Shown here: piece by piece, positions 8,714 through 16,734 of the stretch
How the letters are laid out: every line of letters starts with the position of its first letter
How positions within the stretch are numbered: the stretch's first letter is position 1
From: Roseateles chitinivorans
Lineage (GTDB): Bacteria; Pseudomonadota; Gammaproteobacteria; Burkholderiales; Burkholderiaceae_C
Length of the DNA stretch: 64,000 nt
Direction: 5' to 3'
Assembly (NCBI RefSeq): GCF_002761755.1
Contig: NZ_PEOG01000023.1
Location: forward strand, 16,654-80,653
Program-made: the position numbers and the translations under genes
Notes under the pieces: generated by a model
The model's database searches: none
Told to the model about the DNA's origin: nothing
What the model saw: only the letters and a program-made list of their open reading frames with translations

Positions 8714-9355
8714 TCAATACCCGACCGTGAACCGCCGGCGGATGTGCTGCGGGCGCTCCAGCTCGTCGACGATCGCGACGGCCAGGTCGGCGGTCGACAC
8801 ATGGGCCGGCCCCTGCGCGTCCATCACCGGCGTGTCCAGGCTGACGCGGTAGCTGCCGCGGCGCTCGCCCGGCTCCAGGTGCACCGCCGGCGACAGGAAG
8901 GTCCAGTCCAGCGAGGACTCTTGGCGGATCAGGTTGAGCGCCTCGCGGGCGGCCAGCGCACCCTGCTTCCACTGGTCCGGGAATTCCGGCGTGTCGACGA
9001 GCTGCACGCCCGGCGCCGCGTACAGGCTGCCGGCGCCGCCAACGACCAGCAGGCGTTTCACGCCGGCGCGCTTCACGCCGGCATAGATGGCGCGGGTCCC
9101 TTCGAGGAACTCGGTGTGGATGTCCGGCACCGTCCAGCCGGGATTGAAGGCGCTGACGACCGCGTCGACGCCCTCGACGGCGGCGGCCACCTGATCCGCC
9201 TGCTTGGCGTCGGCCTTGACCACGGTCATGCCGGCGCGCGCTTCGAGCTTGGACGGGTCACGCGCCAGCGCGGTCACCGCGTGGCCACGGGCCAGCAGTT
9301 CCTTGAGCACTTCGCTGCCGACAAAGCCGGTCGGTCCGATCAGGGCGACTTTCAT
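8714..9355 (-). CDS. NAD(P)-dependent oxidoreductase, NmrA/SDR-like
   Basis: A 213-residue atypical short-chain dehydrogenase. MKVALIGPTGFVGSEVLKEL is the N-terminal Rossmann dinucleotide-binding motif. AVVSAFNPG and RLLVVGGAGSLY follow the pattern of the YwnB/NmrA-like group of NAD(H)-binding proteins. The canonical SDR YxxxK pair is not obvious, as usual for this group. The start is fixed by the Rossmann strand. The divergent LysR gene begins 136 bp away and probably controls it. The substrate is unknown. Confidence 0.85.
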   Translation of the reverse strand: MKVALIGPTGFVGSEVLKELLARGHAVTALARDPSKLEARAGMTVVKADAKQADQVAAAVEGVDAVVSAFNPGWTVPDIHTEFLEGTRAIYAGVKRAGVKRLLVVGGAGSLYAAPGVQLVDTPEFPDQWKQGALAAREALNLIRQESSLDWTFLSPAVHLEPGERRGSYRVSLDTPVMDAQGPAHVSTADLAVAIVDELERPQHIRRRFTVGY

Positions 9356-9491
9356 GAGGGGTCCTTTCGAGGGAGATTCCGAGGGGATGCGACAGGAGCG
9401 TCGCGACGGGATCCACTGTAGGAACTTCACAATCGCCGATGAAGTCCTCAGAATCCGCCTTCATTCTTTAGATCCTCTACACAATCCCTCG

Positions 9492-10400
9492 ATGCTGGAT
9501 CAACTCCGCCGCATGGCCGTGCTGGCCACCGTGGTCGAACAGGGCAGCCTGGTCGCGGCGGCCCGGCAGCTGCAGACGACCACCTCCGCCGTGAGCCAGC
9601 AGCTGCGTGCGCTGGAACGCGACATGGGCGTCACGCTGCTGCACCGTTCCACCCGGCGCATCGGCCTCACCCCCGCCGGCGAGCGCTTCGTGCAGGGCTG
9701 TCAGGCGATGCTGGCCGCCGCGCGCGAAGCGCAGACCCAGCTGCACCACCTGCGCGACGCCCCGGAAGGCGAGCTGCGGATCTGCGCGCCGGTCGGCGCG
9801 GCGCGGCAGATCGGGCCGGCGCTGGCGCCGCTGCTGGCGGCGCATCCGGGGCTGAGCCTGCACCTGGAAGTCGACGACGGCTTCACCGACCTCGTCGCCA
9901 AGCGCATCGACCTGGCGGTGCGCTTCGGCCGGCTGCCCGACAGCAGCTGGGCGGCACAGCGGATCGGGCAGAAGACGGTCGGCCTGTACGCGGCGCCGGC
10001 CTACCTGGCGCGCCGCGGCGTGCCGGTCTCGATGTCGGACCTGACGCGGCACGACTGGCTGCTCCTGCGCTCGGACACCGGCGCCATCCGGGGCTTCTCG
10101 CTGACGGGTCCGGATGGCCGCGAGGAGATGCTGCGCATCAGCCCGCGCGCCAGCAGCAACAACCAGCTCAGCCTGCAGCAGTTCTGCGAGGCCGGCATGG
10201 GCCTGGCCATGCTCGGCGCGGAGGACGTCGACGAGTCGCAGGCGCAGGGTCGGCTGCTGCCGCTGCTGCCAGGGTGGTCGCTGCCGACGCTGCCGGTCTA
10301 TGTGATGACGCCGCAGCGCGATGCGCAGCCGGCCAAAGTCCGGCACGCGATCGAGGCGCTGCGCCATGCCTTCGGCGCGGTCCGCGACGTCGGCGGATGA
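9492..10400 (+). CDS. LysR family transcriptional regulator
   Basis: A 302-residue regulator. The winged HTH is at residues 1-60 (MLDQLRRMAVLATVVEQGS, AARQLQTTTSAVSQQLRAL, GVTLLHRSTRRIGLTPAGE). The periplasmic-binding-protein-like effector domain occupies about 90-295. This is the CrgA/DsdC-type branch common in proteobacteria. It is divergent from the NmrA-like reductase gene, so autoregulation and control of that gene are likely. The short spacing also includes an AT-rich stretch at about 9456-9490 that may hold the promoters. Confidence 0.92.
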   Translation: MLDQLRRMAVLATVVEQGSLVAAARQLQTTTSAVSQQLRALERDMGVTLLHRSTRRIGLTPAGERFVQGCQAMLAAAREAQTQLHHLRDAPEGELRICAPVGAARQIGPALAPLLAAHPGLSLHLEVDDGFTDLVAKRIDLAVRFGRLPDSSWAAQRIGQKTVGLYAAPAYLARRGVPVSMSDLTRHDWLLLRSDTGAIRGFSLTGPDGREEMLRISPRASSNNQLSLQQFCEAGMGLAMLGAEDVDESQAQGRLLPLLPGWSLPTLPVYVMTPQRDAQPAKVRHAIEALRHAFGAVRDVGG

Positions 10401-10422
10401 TCGGCGGCGGCTTCACGCGGGC

Positions 10423-11325
10423 ATGGCGATGGCGACGATGACTCCAACGGCGACCAAGGTGGACGCTCCGGACCACGCGGCGGCGGACGGTCACTGGCTC
10501 CAGTTGCGACGTGACGCGCGCACCGGCATCGAGACCGTGCGCGCCCATTTCGAAGGCCACGCCTACGACCCGCACGGGCATGACGAACTGCTCATCGGCG
10601 TCACGCTGCAGGGCGTGCAGCGCTTCCGTTGCCACCGCTCGCTGCACACCAGCACGCCCGGCCGGGCGATCCTGATCGAGCCGGGCGCGATCCACGACGG
10701 CCACGCGCCGGAACCCGGCGGCTTCACCTACGCGATGCTCTACCTGCCGCAGGCCTGGACGGCGCAGCTGCTGGCACGCCACGAGCTGGGCGGGCTGACC
10801 GCGTTGCAGCCGGCCTTCCGGCACACGCTGGCCGACGATGGCCGGCTCAGCCTGGCGATCCGGCAAGCCTTCCTGGCACTGCACCTCGACGAGGGCCGCC
10901 TGGCCTGCGACCAGCAACTGGACCGGCTGATCGGGCTGCTTGCCGGACAGCTGGACGAGGCACCGCCGCGCGGCGACGCCGCCCGGCCGATGGCACGCGC
11001 CCGCGATTTCCTGCACGACGGCATGGCCGGTGACGTCGGCCTGGACGAACTGGCCGCCCACACCGGCATGGACCGATTCCGCCTGACGCGGCAGTTCAAG
11101 CAGGCCTTCGGCCAGTCGCCGCATGCCTATCTGGTCAGCCTGCGACTGCGCGCGGCGCGGGCGCTGCTCGCGGGCGGCCATCGGCCGTCGGAGGTCGCGA
11201 CGGCGGTCGGCTTTTCCGACCAGAGCCACCTGGGCCGCTGGTTCCAGCGCGCCTACCGCCTCACGCCGGCCGACTATCGGCGCCGCTGCACAAACGTTCT
11301 AGACCTCGAGCCGGGCGAGCCCTGA
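10423..11325 (+). CDS. AraC family transcriptional regulator with cupin sensor domain
   Basis: A 300-residue regulator. The N-terminal cupin-type AraC_binding domain (HGHDELLIGVTLQGVQRF, then RAILIEPGAIHDG) covers about residues 30-170. The C-terminal double HTH (VGLDELAAHTGMDRFRLTRQ, then VATAVGFSDQSHLGRWFQRA) covers about 195-295. The start MAMATM is the nearest ATG to the domain. Another start 102 bp upstream would overlap the LysR gene and is less likely. The next gene, encoding a DUF2000 protein, follows after 40 bp, and the two may be co-transcribed. Confidence 0.9.
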   Translation: MAMATMTPTATKVDAPDHAAADGHWLQLRRDARTGIETVRAHFEGHAYDPHGHDELLIGVTLQGVQRFRCHRSLHTSTPGRAILIEPGAIHDGHAPEPGGFTYAMLYLPQAWTAQLLARHELGGLTALQPAFRHTLADDGRLSLAIRQAFLALHLDEGRLACDQQLDRLIGLLAGQLDEAPPRGDAARPMARARDFLHDGMAGDVGLDELAAHTGMDRFRLTRQFKQAFGQSPHAYLVSLRLRAARALLAGGHRPSEVATAVGFSDQSHLGRWFQRAYRLTPADYRRRCTNVLDLEPGEP

Positions 11326-11365
11326 CGATGCCGGCTTCCTTGTTGAAGCACGCAGTGCGACGTTC

Positions 11366-11773
11366 ATGTTCGATACGAAAGTGGCGCTCATCGTCCGCAA
11401 CGACCTCGCGACCTGGCAACGGCTGAATGTCGTCGCCTTCCTGGCCACCGGCGTGGCCGCCTCGGCGCCGGAAGCCCTCGGCCAGCCCTATGTCGACGCC
11501 CGTGGCCGCCGCTACGCCGCGATGCTGGGACAGCCGATGCTGGTCTTCGAGGCCGACCTGGCCGGCCTGCAGGCGGCGCACCGCAAGGGCCTGGACAGCG
11601 GCCTGACGCTGGTGCCGTATGTCCACGCGATGTTCTCGACCGGCCACGATGAAGCCAACCGCGAGGTCTTCCTGGCCGGCGACGCGGACCATCCGGACCT
11701 GGTGGGCCTGGCGCTGCGCGGCCCGAAGAAGGCGGTCGACAAGGCGGCCAAGGGCCTGTCGCTGCACCGCTGA
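11366..11773 (+). CDS. DUF2000 family protein
   Basis: A 135-residue protein that begins MFDTKVALIVRNDLATWQRLNV and continues VAFLATGV, the signature of DUF2000, a small family with a peptidyl-tRNA-hydrolase-2-like fold. Members commonly occur beside AraC or LysR regulator genes, as here. No biochemical role is established. Confidence 0.85.
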   Translation: MFDTKVALIVRNDLATWQRLNVVAFLATGVAASAPEALGQPYVDARGRRYAAMLGQPMLVFEADLAGLQAAHRKGLDSGLTLVPYVHAMFSTGHDEANREVFLAGDADHPDLVGLALRGPKKAVDKAAKGLSLHR

Positions 11774-11827
11774 CAGGCGCTCGGTTGTCCGCATGGAGCC
11801 GTCGCGCGGGGCCGCTACATTCGCCGG

Positions 11828-12502
11828 ATGCCATTGAGTCAAGCCGCCTGGGCCCGCATCGTCCCCTTCGCCCTGTTCATGTTGCTGCTGGCGCTGCGGG
11901 GCGCCCTGCCCGAGCAGAACGCCTGGGGCCTGGATCCGCGCTGGATCTACGGGCTGAACCTCCTGATCGTTGGCGGCGCGCTGGCCTGGTTCTGGCGCGG
12001 CTATGGCGAGTTCGCCCGCCAGAACCGGCCCACCGCCGGCGAGGCGGGCTTGAGCGTGGTCGTCGGCCTGGTGGTCTTCGGGCTGTGGATCTCGCTGGAC
12101 GCGCCGTGGATGCGGCTCGGCGACGCGACCGCGCCCTTCGTGCCGATGACCTCGGCCGGCACGCCCGACTGGCCGCTGATCGCAGTGCGCTGGATCGGCG
12201 CGACCCTGGTCGTTCCGGTGATGGAGGAACTCTTCTGGCGCAGCTTCCTGATGCGCTGGATCGCCAGCCCGCAGTTCGAGACCGTCGATCCGCGAGCGGC
12301 GGGCCTGCGGGCCCTGGTGCTGTCGACCTTCGTCTTCATGCTCGCCCACACGCTGTGGCTGGCGGCGATCGTGGCCGGCGCGGCCTATGCGTGGCTCTAC
12401 GTCCGCACCGGCAAGCTCTGGTGCGCCGTGATCGCGCACGCGGTCACGAACGGCGTGCTCGGCATCTGGGTCGTCTACAGCGGCCGCTGGGAATTCTGGT
12501 GA
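11828..12502 (+). CDS. CAAX prenyl protease-related membrane protein (exosortase-associated type)
   Basis: A 224-residue membrane protein with about six hydrophobic helices. It carries the three conserved motifs of the CPBP/Abi metalloprotease family: EELFWRSFL (EExxxR), FMLAHT (second histidine), and VIAHAVTN near the C-terminus (HxxxN). Length and the N-terminal architecture match the CAAX-protease-related subfamily that accompanies exosortase/PEP-CTERM systems. Two PEP-CTERM proteins are encoded in this window (26.3 kb and 39.1 kb), which supports that link. No exosortase gene is in view. The preceding gene ends 54 bp upstream. Confidence 0.82.
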   Translation: MPLSQAAWARIVPFALFMLLLALRGALPEQNAWGLDPRWIYGLNLLIVGGALAWFWRGYGEFARQNRPTAGEAGLSVVVGLVVFGLWISLDAPWMRLGDATAPFVPMTSAGTPDWPLIAVRWIGATLVVPVMEELFWRSFLMRWIASPQFETVDPRAAGLRALVLSTFVFMLAHTLWLAAIVAGAAYAWLYVRTGKLWCAVIAHAVTNGVLGIWVVYSGRWEFW

Positions 12503-12557
12503 CCGGCATCGATCGCCGTCGATCTCGATCAATCGCGATCGAGGCGATCGCGCCGGA

Positions 12558-13322
12558 TCAGCGGCTCATGGCCTTCGTGACGCCGGCTGGCCGCTGCAGG
12601 TGCTTGAAGCGCTCGAACAGCCAGCAGCGCATGCCCATCACCAGGGTGAACTGGCGCTTCTCCTGGTCGGGCAGCTTCTGGTCGAGCAGGTGCTGGCGGG
12701 CGAAGTCCTCGGCGACGCGCTGCAGCCGGTCGCGCAGCTCGCGCGCCATGCCAGGACTGAGCTGGCCGTGGACCAGCATCAGCAGTTCCGCGTCGTTGTC
12801 GAAGCCGCCGGCGAAGAAGTCCTGCATGACATGCTCGCGGAAGAAGCCCATCACCGGCCCCTGCGGTCGCCAGCGGAAGGTCTTGGCGACCTGCAGCCGG
12901 TAGCGGTTCAGCGGCCGCAACTCGATGATGCCGAGCCGGTCCAGCTGCGCCAGCGCGCGCGTCACATCGGCCTCGCTCATCCGGTAGGTCGCCACGATCT
13001 GCTCGAAGCTCCACTGGCTCAGGCAGCAGATCGCGGTCAGCAGCAGCTTCTCGTCGGCGACCACCTCCCGCTCCTGCTGCAGCGTCAGTTCGCGGCGCAG
13101 CGGCTGGGACTGCGCCAGGCGCTGGGACAGCTCGGCGAAGTCGGTCTTGAGGACGCGGCAGATCTCGTCGATCCGCGACAGCGGCATCTCGCCGCCCGAC
13201 GCGAACATGCGCTTGACGCTGGATTCCGACAGGTCCAGCGCCGTCGCCAGCTGCGCATAGCTGACGCCGGCCTGTTTCAGCTCGGACTTGATGAGGTCGA
13301 TGAGGGATTGCGTGCTCGCCAT
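12558..13322 (-). CDS. XRE-family helix-turn-helix regulator with conserved C-terminal region
   Basis: A 254-residue protein. The Cro/C1-type HTH is at about residues 5-65 (YAQLATALDLSESSVKRMFAS). A long helical C-terminal region includes a possible winged-helix segment (SFEQIVATYRMSEADVTRALAQLDRLGIIELRPLNRY). It ends in a hydrophobic/basic tail. The start MASTQSL lies just before the HTH. It is divergent from the amidohydrolase gene, with 138 bp between starts. The regulated genes are not known. Confidence 0.82.
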   Translation of the reverse strand: MASTQSLIDLIKSELKQAGVSYAQLATALDLSESSVKRMFASGGEMPLSRIDEICRVLKTDFAELSQRLAQSQPLRRELTLQQEREVVADEKLLLTAICCLSQWSFEQIVATYRMSEADVTRALAQLDRLGIIELRPLNRYRLQVAKTFRWRPQGPVMGFFREHVMQDFFAGGFDNDAELLMLVHGQLSPGMARELRDRLQRVAEDFARQHLLDQKLPDQEKRQFTLVMGMRCWLFERFKHLQRPAGVTKAMSR

Positions 13323-13460
13323 GGCGGCGGACGTTAGCGCAGTTCGGTCGCGCCGATCGAGCCCTCGCGTCGCGCCGCGCGATACCGCGGCCTTCGGATG
13401 GCGTCCCGGCGGCCGGTCCTGTCGACGATCGCGGCCATTGCCACTCCTGCGGACGCGACC

Positions 13461-14705
13461 ATGCTCCGACGACGTCATCTCCTGTGCTGCGGCGCCGCCG
13501 CCGCGGCCGGTCTCTTCAGCGCGCTCGCGGCGGACATGGGTCCGTTGCGCAACCCCTGCGGGGCGCCCGCCGCGCCGATCCCGGGTGTCGATTCCGACTG
13601 GCTCGCCCGGATCTGGGACGGCCTCGATCCCGCGCAGCTCTGGGACGTGCACGCCCACCTGATCGGTACCGGCGACTCCGGCTCCGGCTGCTGGATCGCG
13701 CCGTCGCTGTCGCAGTGGTGGCATCCGGTCGAGTTCGCCCGCAAGCAGGCGATCCTCAACGGCGCCTGCGTGGATGGCGGGGCCGCCGCGACCGGCGAGG
13801 TCGACCGCGCCTACCTGCGCCGCCTCACCGCGCTGGCGGACGCGTTCCCTGTCGGCGCACGCTGGCTGCTGTTCGCCTTCGACGAGGCCATCGGCACCGA
13901 TGGCCGGCGCAGGCCGGACTGGACCACCTTCCATGTGCCGGACGCCTATGCCCGCTCGGTCGCCGAGGCGCGACCCGACCGCTTCAGCTGGGTGGCCAGC
14001 GTCCATCCGCACCGCGAGGACGCGCTGGTCCGCCTGGACCGCGCGATCGCCGGCGGCGCGCTCGCCATGAAATGGCTACCCAGCAGCATGGCGATCGACC
14101 TCCGCGACCCGCGGCTGCGGCCCTTCTACGACCGCCTCGCCGCCGCGCGGCTGCCGCTGATCGTTCATTGCGGCGAGGAACATGCCGTCCCTGGAGCCGG
14201 CCGGCAGGACCTGGGCAATCCGCTGCTGCTGCGCGAGCCGCTGCGCCATGGCGTGCGGGTAATCGCGGCGCACTGCGCCTCGCTCGGCATGGCGACGGAC
14301 CTCGACCTCCCTCGACCCCGGTCCGTCCAGGCCTTCGAACTCTTCGCCCGTCTGATGGATGAACCGGCTTGGCGGGGACAGCTGCTCGGCGACGTCTCGG
14401 CCATGTTCCAGTTCAATCGGCGGCCGGAAGTCTGGCGGACCGTGCTGCGCCGTCAGGACTGGCATGACCGGCTGCTGCATGGCTCCGACTACCCGTTGCC
14501 GGGCGTGCTGCCGCTGGTGCGCCTGCCGCAACTCGTCCGGGCGGGGGTGCTGGATGAAGCGCACGTCGCTCCTTTGGGGGCGTTGCGGGAGCACCACCCG
14601 CTGATGTTTGATCTCGCCCTCAAGCGGCTGGCTCGCTGGCAGGGGGATGCGCTGGGTGCGTCGGTCTATGCGACCGCCCGGCATTTCGGCCCGGCAACTG
14701 CCTGA
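13461..14705 (+). CDS. Exported amidohydrolase-family metal-dependent hydrolase
   Basis: A 414-residue protein. Its N-terminus (MLRRRHLLCCGAAAAAGLFS) looks like a signal peptide with a possible lipobox-like cysteine pair. The mature part has an amidohydrolase-2 type TIM barrel: WDVHAHL gives the HxH metal motif, LIVHCGEEHA and VIAAHCAS supply two more histidines, and LLHGSDYPLP the final metal-binding aspartate. Substrate is unknown; relatives act as decarboxylases, lactonases or deaminases. An ATG 63 bp upstream is possible but would hide the signal peptide. The XRE regulator gene is divergent from it. Confidence 0.8.
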   Translation: MLRRRHLLCCGAAAAAGLFSALAADMGPLRNPCGAPAAPIPGVDSDWLARIWDGLDPAQLWDVHAHLIGTGDSGSGCWIAPSLSQWWHPVEFARKQAILNGACVDGGAAATGEVDRAYLRRLTALADAFPVGARWLLFAFDEAIGTDGRRRPDWTTFHVPDAYARSVAEARPDRFSWVASVHPHREDALVRLDRAIAGGALAMKWLPSSMAIDLRDPRLRPFYDRLAAARLPLIVHCGEEHAVPGAGRQDLGNPLLLREPLRHGVRVIAAHCASLGMATDLDLPRPRSVQAFELFARLMDEPAWRGQLLGDVSAMFQFNRRPEVWRTVLRRQDWHDRLLHGSDYPLPGVLPLVRLPQLVRAGVLDEAHVAPLGALREHHPLMFDLALKRLARWQGDALGASVYATARHFGPATA

Positions 14706-14881
14706 CCGCCCGGCCTGAACCGGGTCGCCCAGCGTGGTAGCACGGGTCGATACCGGCATGGGCGGCGGGCGATACTCGCCGCCAAACAGCAGGGGGACCG
14801 GGGCGAGGGCGGCGACAGTCGCGCCATCGCCACCGGCAACCCATCGGTCCAGAGGGACCTTCATCGAGGAGGAACGACGAC

Positions 14882-15352
14882 ATGAACACCCCGCACATCC
14901 GCGTCCAGCGCGACACGCAAGCCTGGCGCTACCAGGTGTGGATCTCCTTCGGCATCAGCGTGGCGCTGTGCGCCATCGGCCTGGCCTGGCTGCCCGGCGC
15001 CGACCTGGACCGGGCCTTCATGGTCATGGGCTATGTGTTCTGCCTGTCCACGGCCTTCGCGCTGTCCAAGTACATCCGCGACAACCAGGCCGCCCGCACC
15101 GACACCCCGATGTGGGGCCTGGTGGTGTGGAGCGGCTTTGGCCTGGCCATGGCGCTCACCGGCTGGGGCCTCTGGCGCATGGAGATCCAGCCCGTCTGGA
15201 AGGCCTACCTGCTGGTGTGCTGGCTGTACCTGATCTCCAACGTGTTCACCCTGGCGAAGATGCTGCGCGACGCGCATGAGGCCGACCTCGCCGAGGCCCG
15301 CCTGCAAGGCCGCCGCGAGGCCCACCGCGAAGCCGTCGCGGCCGCCGAGTGA
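14882..15352 (+). CDS. YiaA/YiaB two-helix domain inner-membrane protein
   Basis: A 156-residue protein with two tandem two-helix units, about residues 17-70 and 80-130. Each has an aromatic-rich transmembrane hairpin of the YiaAB family (WISFGISVALCAIGLAWLPG; MWGLVVWSGFGLAMALTGWG). A strong ribosome-binding site (GAGGAGGAA) precedes the start. The C-terminus is a charged helix. It opens a run of three closely packed genes that ends with the DUF2145 gene. Function is unknown. Confidence 0.85.
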   Translation: MNTPHIRVQRDTQAWRYQVWISFGISVALCAIGLAWLPGADLDRAFMVMGYVFCLSTAFALSKYIRDNQAARTDTPMWGLVVWSGFGLAMALTGWGLWRMEIQPVWKAYLLVCWLYLISNVFTLAKMLRDAHEADLAEARLQGRREAHREAVAAAE

Positions 15353-15408
15353 CCTGTGCGCTCGCCTCGCTGCCCCTGCCTGCTCACCCGACTTCCAGGA
15401 GACCCCAC

Positions 15409-15852
15409 ATGCGTGCCCGCCTGTCCCTGATCAGCGTCCTGACCGCCGCAACCCTCGCCCTGGCGGCGAGCGGCGCGGCCCGAGCCCACGGCGGACCGAG
15501 CGACGCCAGCGCGGCGCTGTCCGCGGTGCCGGTCGCCATCTCGGTGGTCGCGCCGTCGGTGGTGCTGTCCGCCGGCGCGACCTTCGTGGTCGTCGCCATC
15601 GAGAGCACCGCCCGCGGCACCGTCTGGGTGCTGGAGCGCGCCTCCGACGGGGCGCGCATCAGCGTCGAGTTCTCCGGCAAGGTGGTCGCCGGCGTGGCGA
15701 CCTCGATCGGCACCGCCGTCGTCGTGACCGCGATCAGCACCGGCTACGTGCTGTCCGCCGCCGGCGAGGCGATCGCCTTCATCCCCAACGAGATCGGCGC
15801 CTCGCTGCTGCACAACGAGCGCGTCACCCACAGGGACCGCGTCACGCCATGA
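15409..15852 (+). CDS. Exported hypothetical protein with two hydrophobic segments
   Basis: A 147-residue protein of no family I recognise. It has a signal peptide ending near GAARAHG, then two hydrophobic, Val/Ala-rich stretches separated by a short charged region (RASDGARISVEFSG). The start MRARLSL fits the signal peptide and follows CAGGAGA. The stop overlaps the start of the DUF2145 gene (ATGA), so the two are translationally coupled and may work together. Confidence 0.65.
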   Translation: MRARLSLISVLTAATLALAASGAARAHGGPSDASAALSAVPVAISVVAPSVVLSAGATFVVVAIESTARGTVWVLERASDGARISVEFSGKVVAGVATSIGTAVVVTAISTGYVLSAAGEAIAFIPNEIGASLLHNERVTHRDRVTP

Positions 15853-16676
15853 GCGGCGCCCGTGTCATGTCGTGGCTGGCTGCCGCCGCGCTGGGCGGGC
15901 TGCTGGCGGCAGGTCCGGCGCAGGCGGGCCGGCCGTGCGAGAACAAGCCGCCTTCGCCCGACCAGATCCGCCGCGGCATGGACCTCGCCCAAGCCACTGC
16001 GGCGGCGCTGGACCGCAGCGGCGCCGAGGTGGTGCTGCTCGCGCGCGCCGGCCAGGACCTGTCCGAGTACGGCCTGCGCTGGTCGCATGTGGGCTTCGTC
16101 TACCGTGACACGGCGGGCAGCGGTGCGACCGCCAGGCCGGTCTGGCGCGTGATGCACAAGCTCAACCAGTGCGGCACGGCGCAGGCCGACCTGTACCGGC
16201 AGGGATTGGGCGAGTTCTTCATGGACAGCCCCTATCGCTACGAGGCGGCCTTCTCGGTGCTGCAGCCCGAACTGCAGCAGGCGCTGCTGCCGCTGCTGCG
16301 CGAAAACGCCCGCGCCGCGGCGATGCACACGCCGGCCTACAGCATGGTGGCCTACCCCTGGTCGCGCGAGTACCAGCAGAGCAACCAGTGGGCGCTGGAG
16401 ACCCTGGCCGCGGCGGCCGCGCCGCGCGAGGTCTTCAACCGCGCGCAGGCGCAGGACTGGCTCAGGCGCCAGGGCTATACGCCGTCGGACCTGCGCCTGT
16501 CGACCGCGAAGCGGCTGGGCGCGCGCATCGGCATGGCCAATGTCGCCTTCGACGACCATCCGTCGGCCCGTCGCTTCGCCGGTCACATCGAGACCACGAC
16601 GGCCGACACGATCTTCACCTGGCTGGACCGCACCGGCCGCGGCCAGGCGATGCAGCGCGTCGCCGCTGTTCCCTGA
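15849..16676 (+). CDS. DUF2145 family exported protein
   Basis: A 275-residue protein with a signal peptide (LAAAALGGLLAAGPAQAG). Its mature sequence has the DUF2145 features LLARAGQDLSEYGLRWSHVGF and VWRVMHKLNQCG, and later AYSMVAYPWSREYQQSNQW. The pattern recalls papain-like/NlpC folds (an H-V-G and an N-Q-C-G segment), but catalysis has not been shown for this family. It is coupled by a 4-bp overlap to the preceding exported protein gene. Confidence 0.8.
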   Translation: MSGARVMSWLAAAALGGLLAAGPAQAGRPCENKPPSPDQIRRGMDLAQATAAALDRSGAEVVLLARAGQDLSEYGLRWSHVGFVYRDTAGSGATARPVWRVMHKLNQCGTAQADLYRQGLGEFFMDSPYRYEAAFSVLQPELQQALLPLLRENARAAAMHTPAYSMVAYPWSREYQQSNQWALETLAAAAAPREVFNRAQAQDWLRRQGYTPSDLRLSTAKRLGARIGMANVAFDDHPSARRFAGHIETTTADTIFTWLDRTGRGQAMQRVAAVP

Positions 16677-16734
16677 CCGGCGCGTCCCGCCGCCGCCCCC
16701 TTCCCTCCCCCCGACTCCCTCAGCGAGCCCTCCC

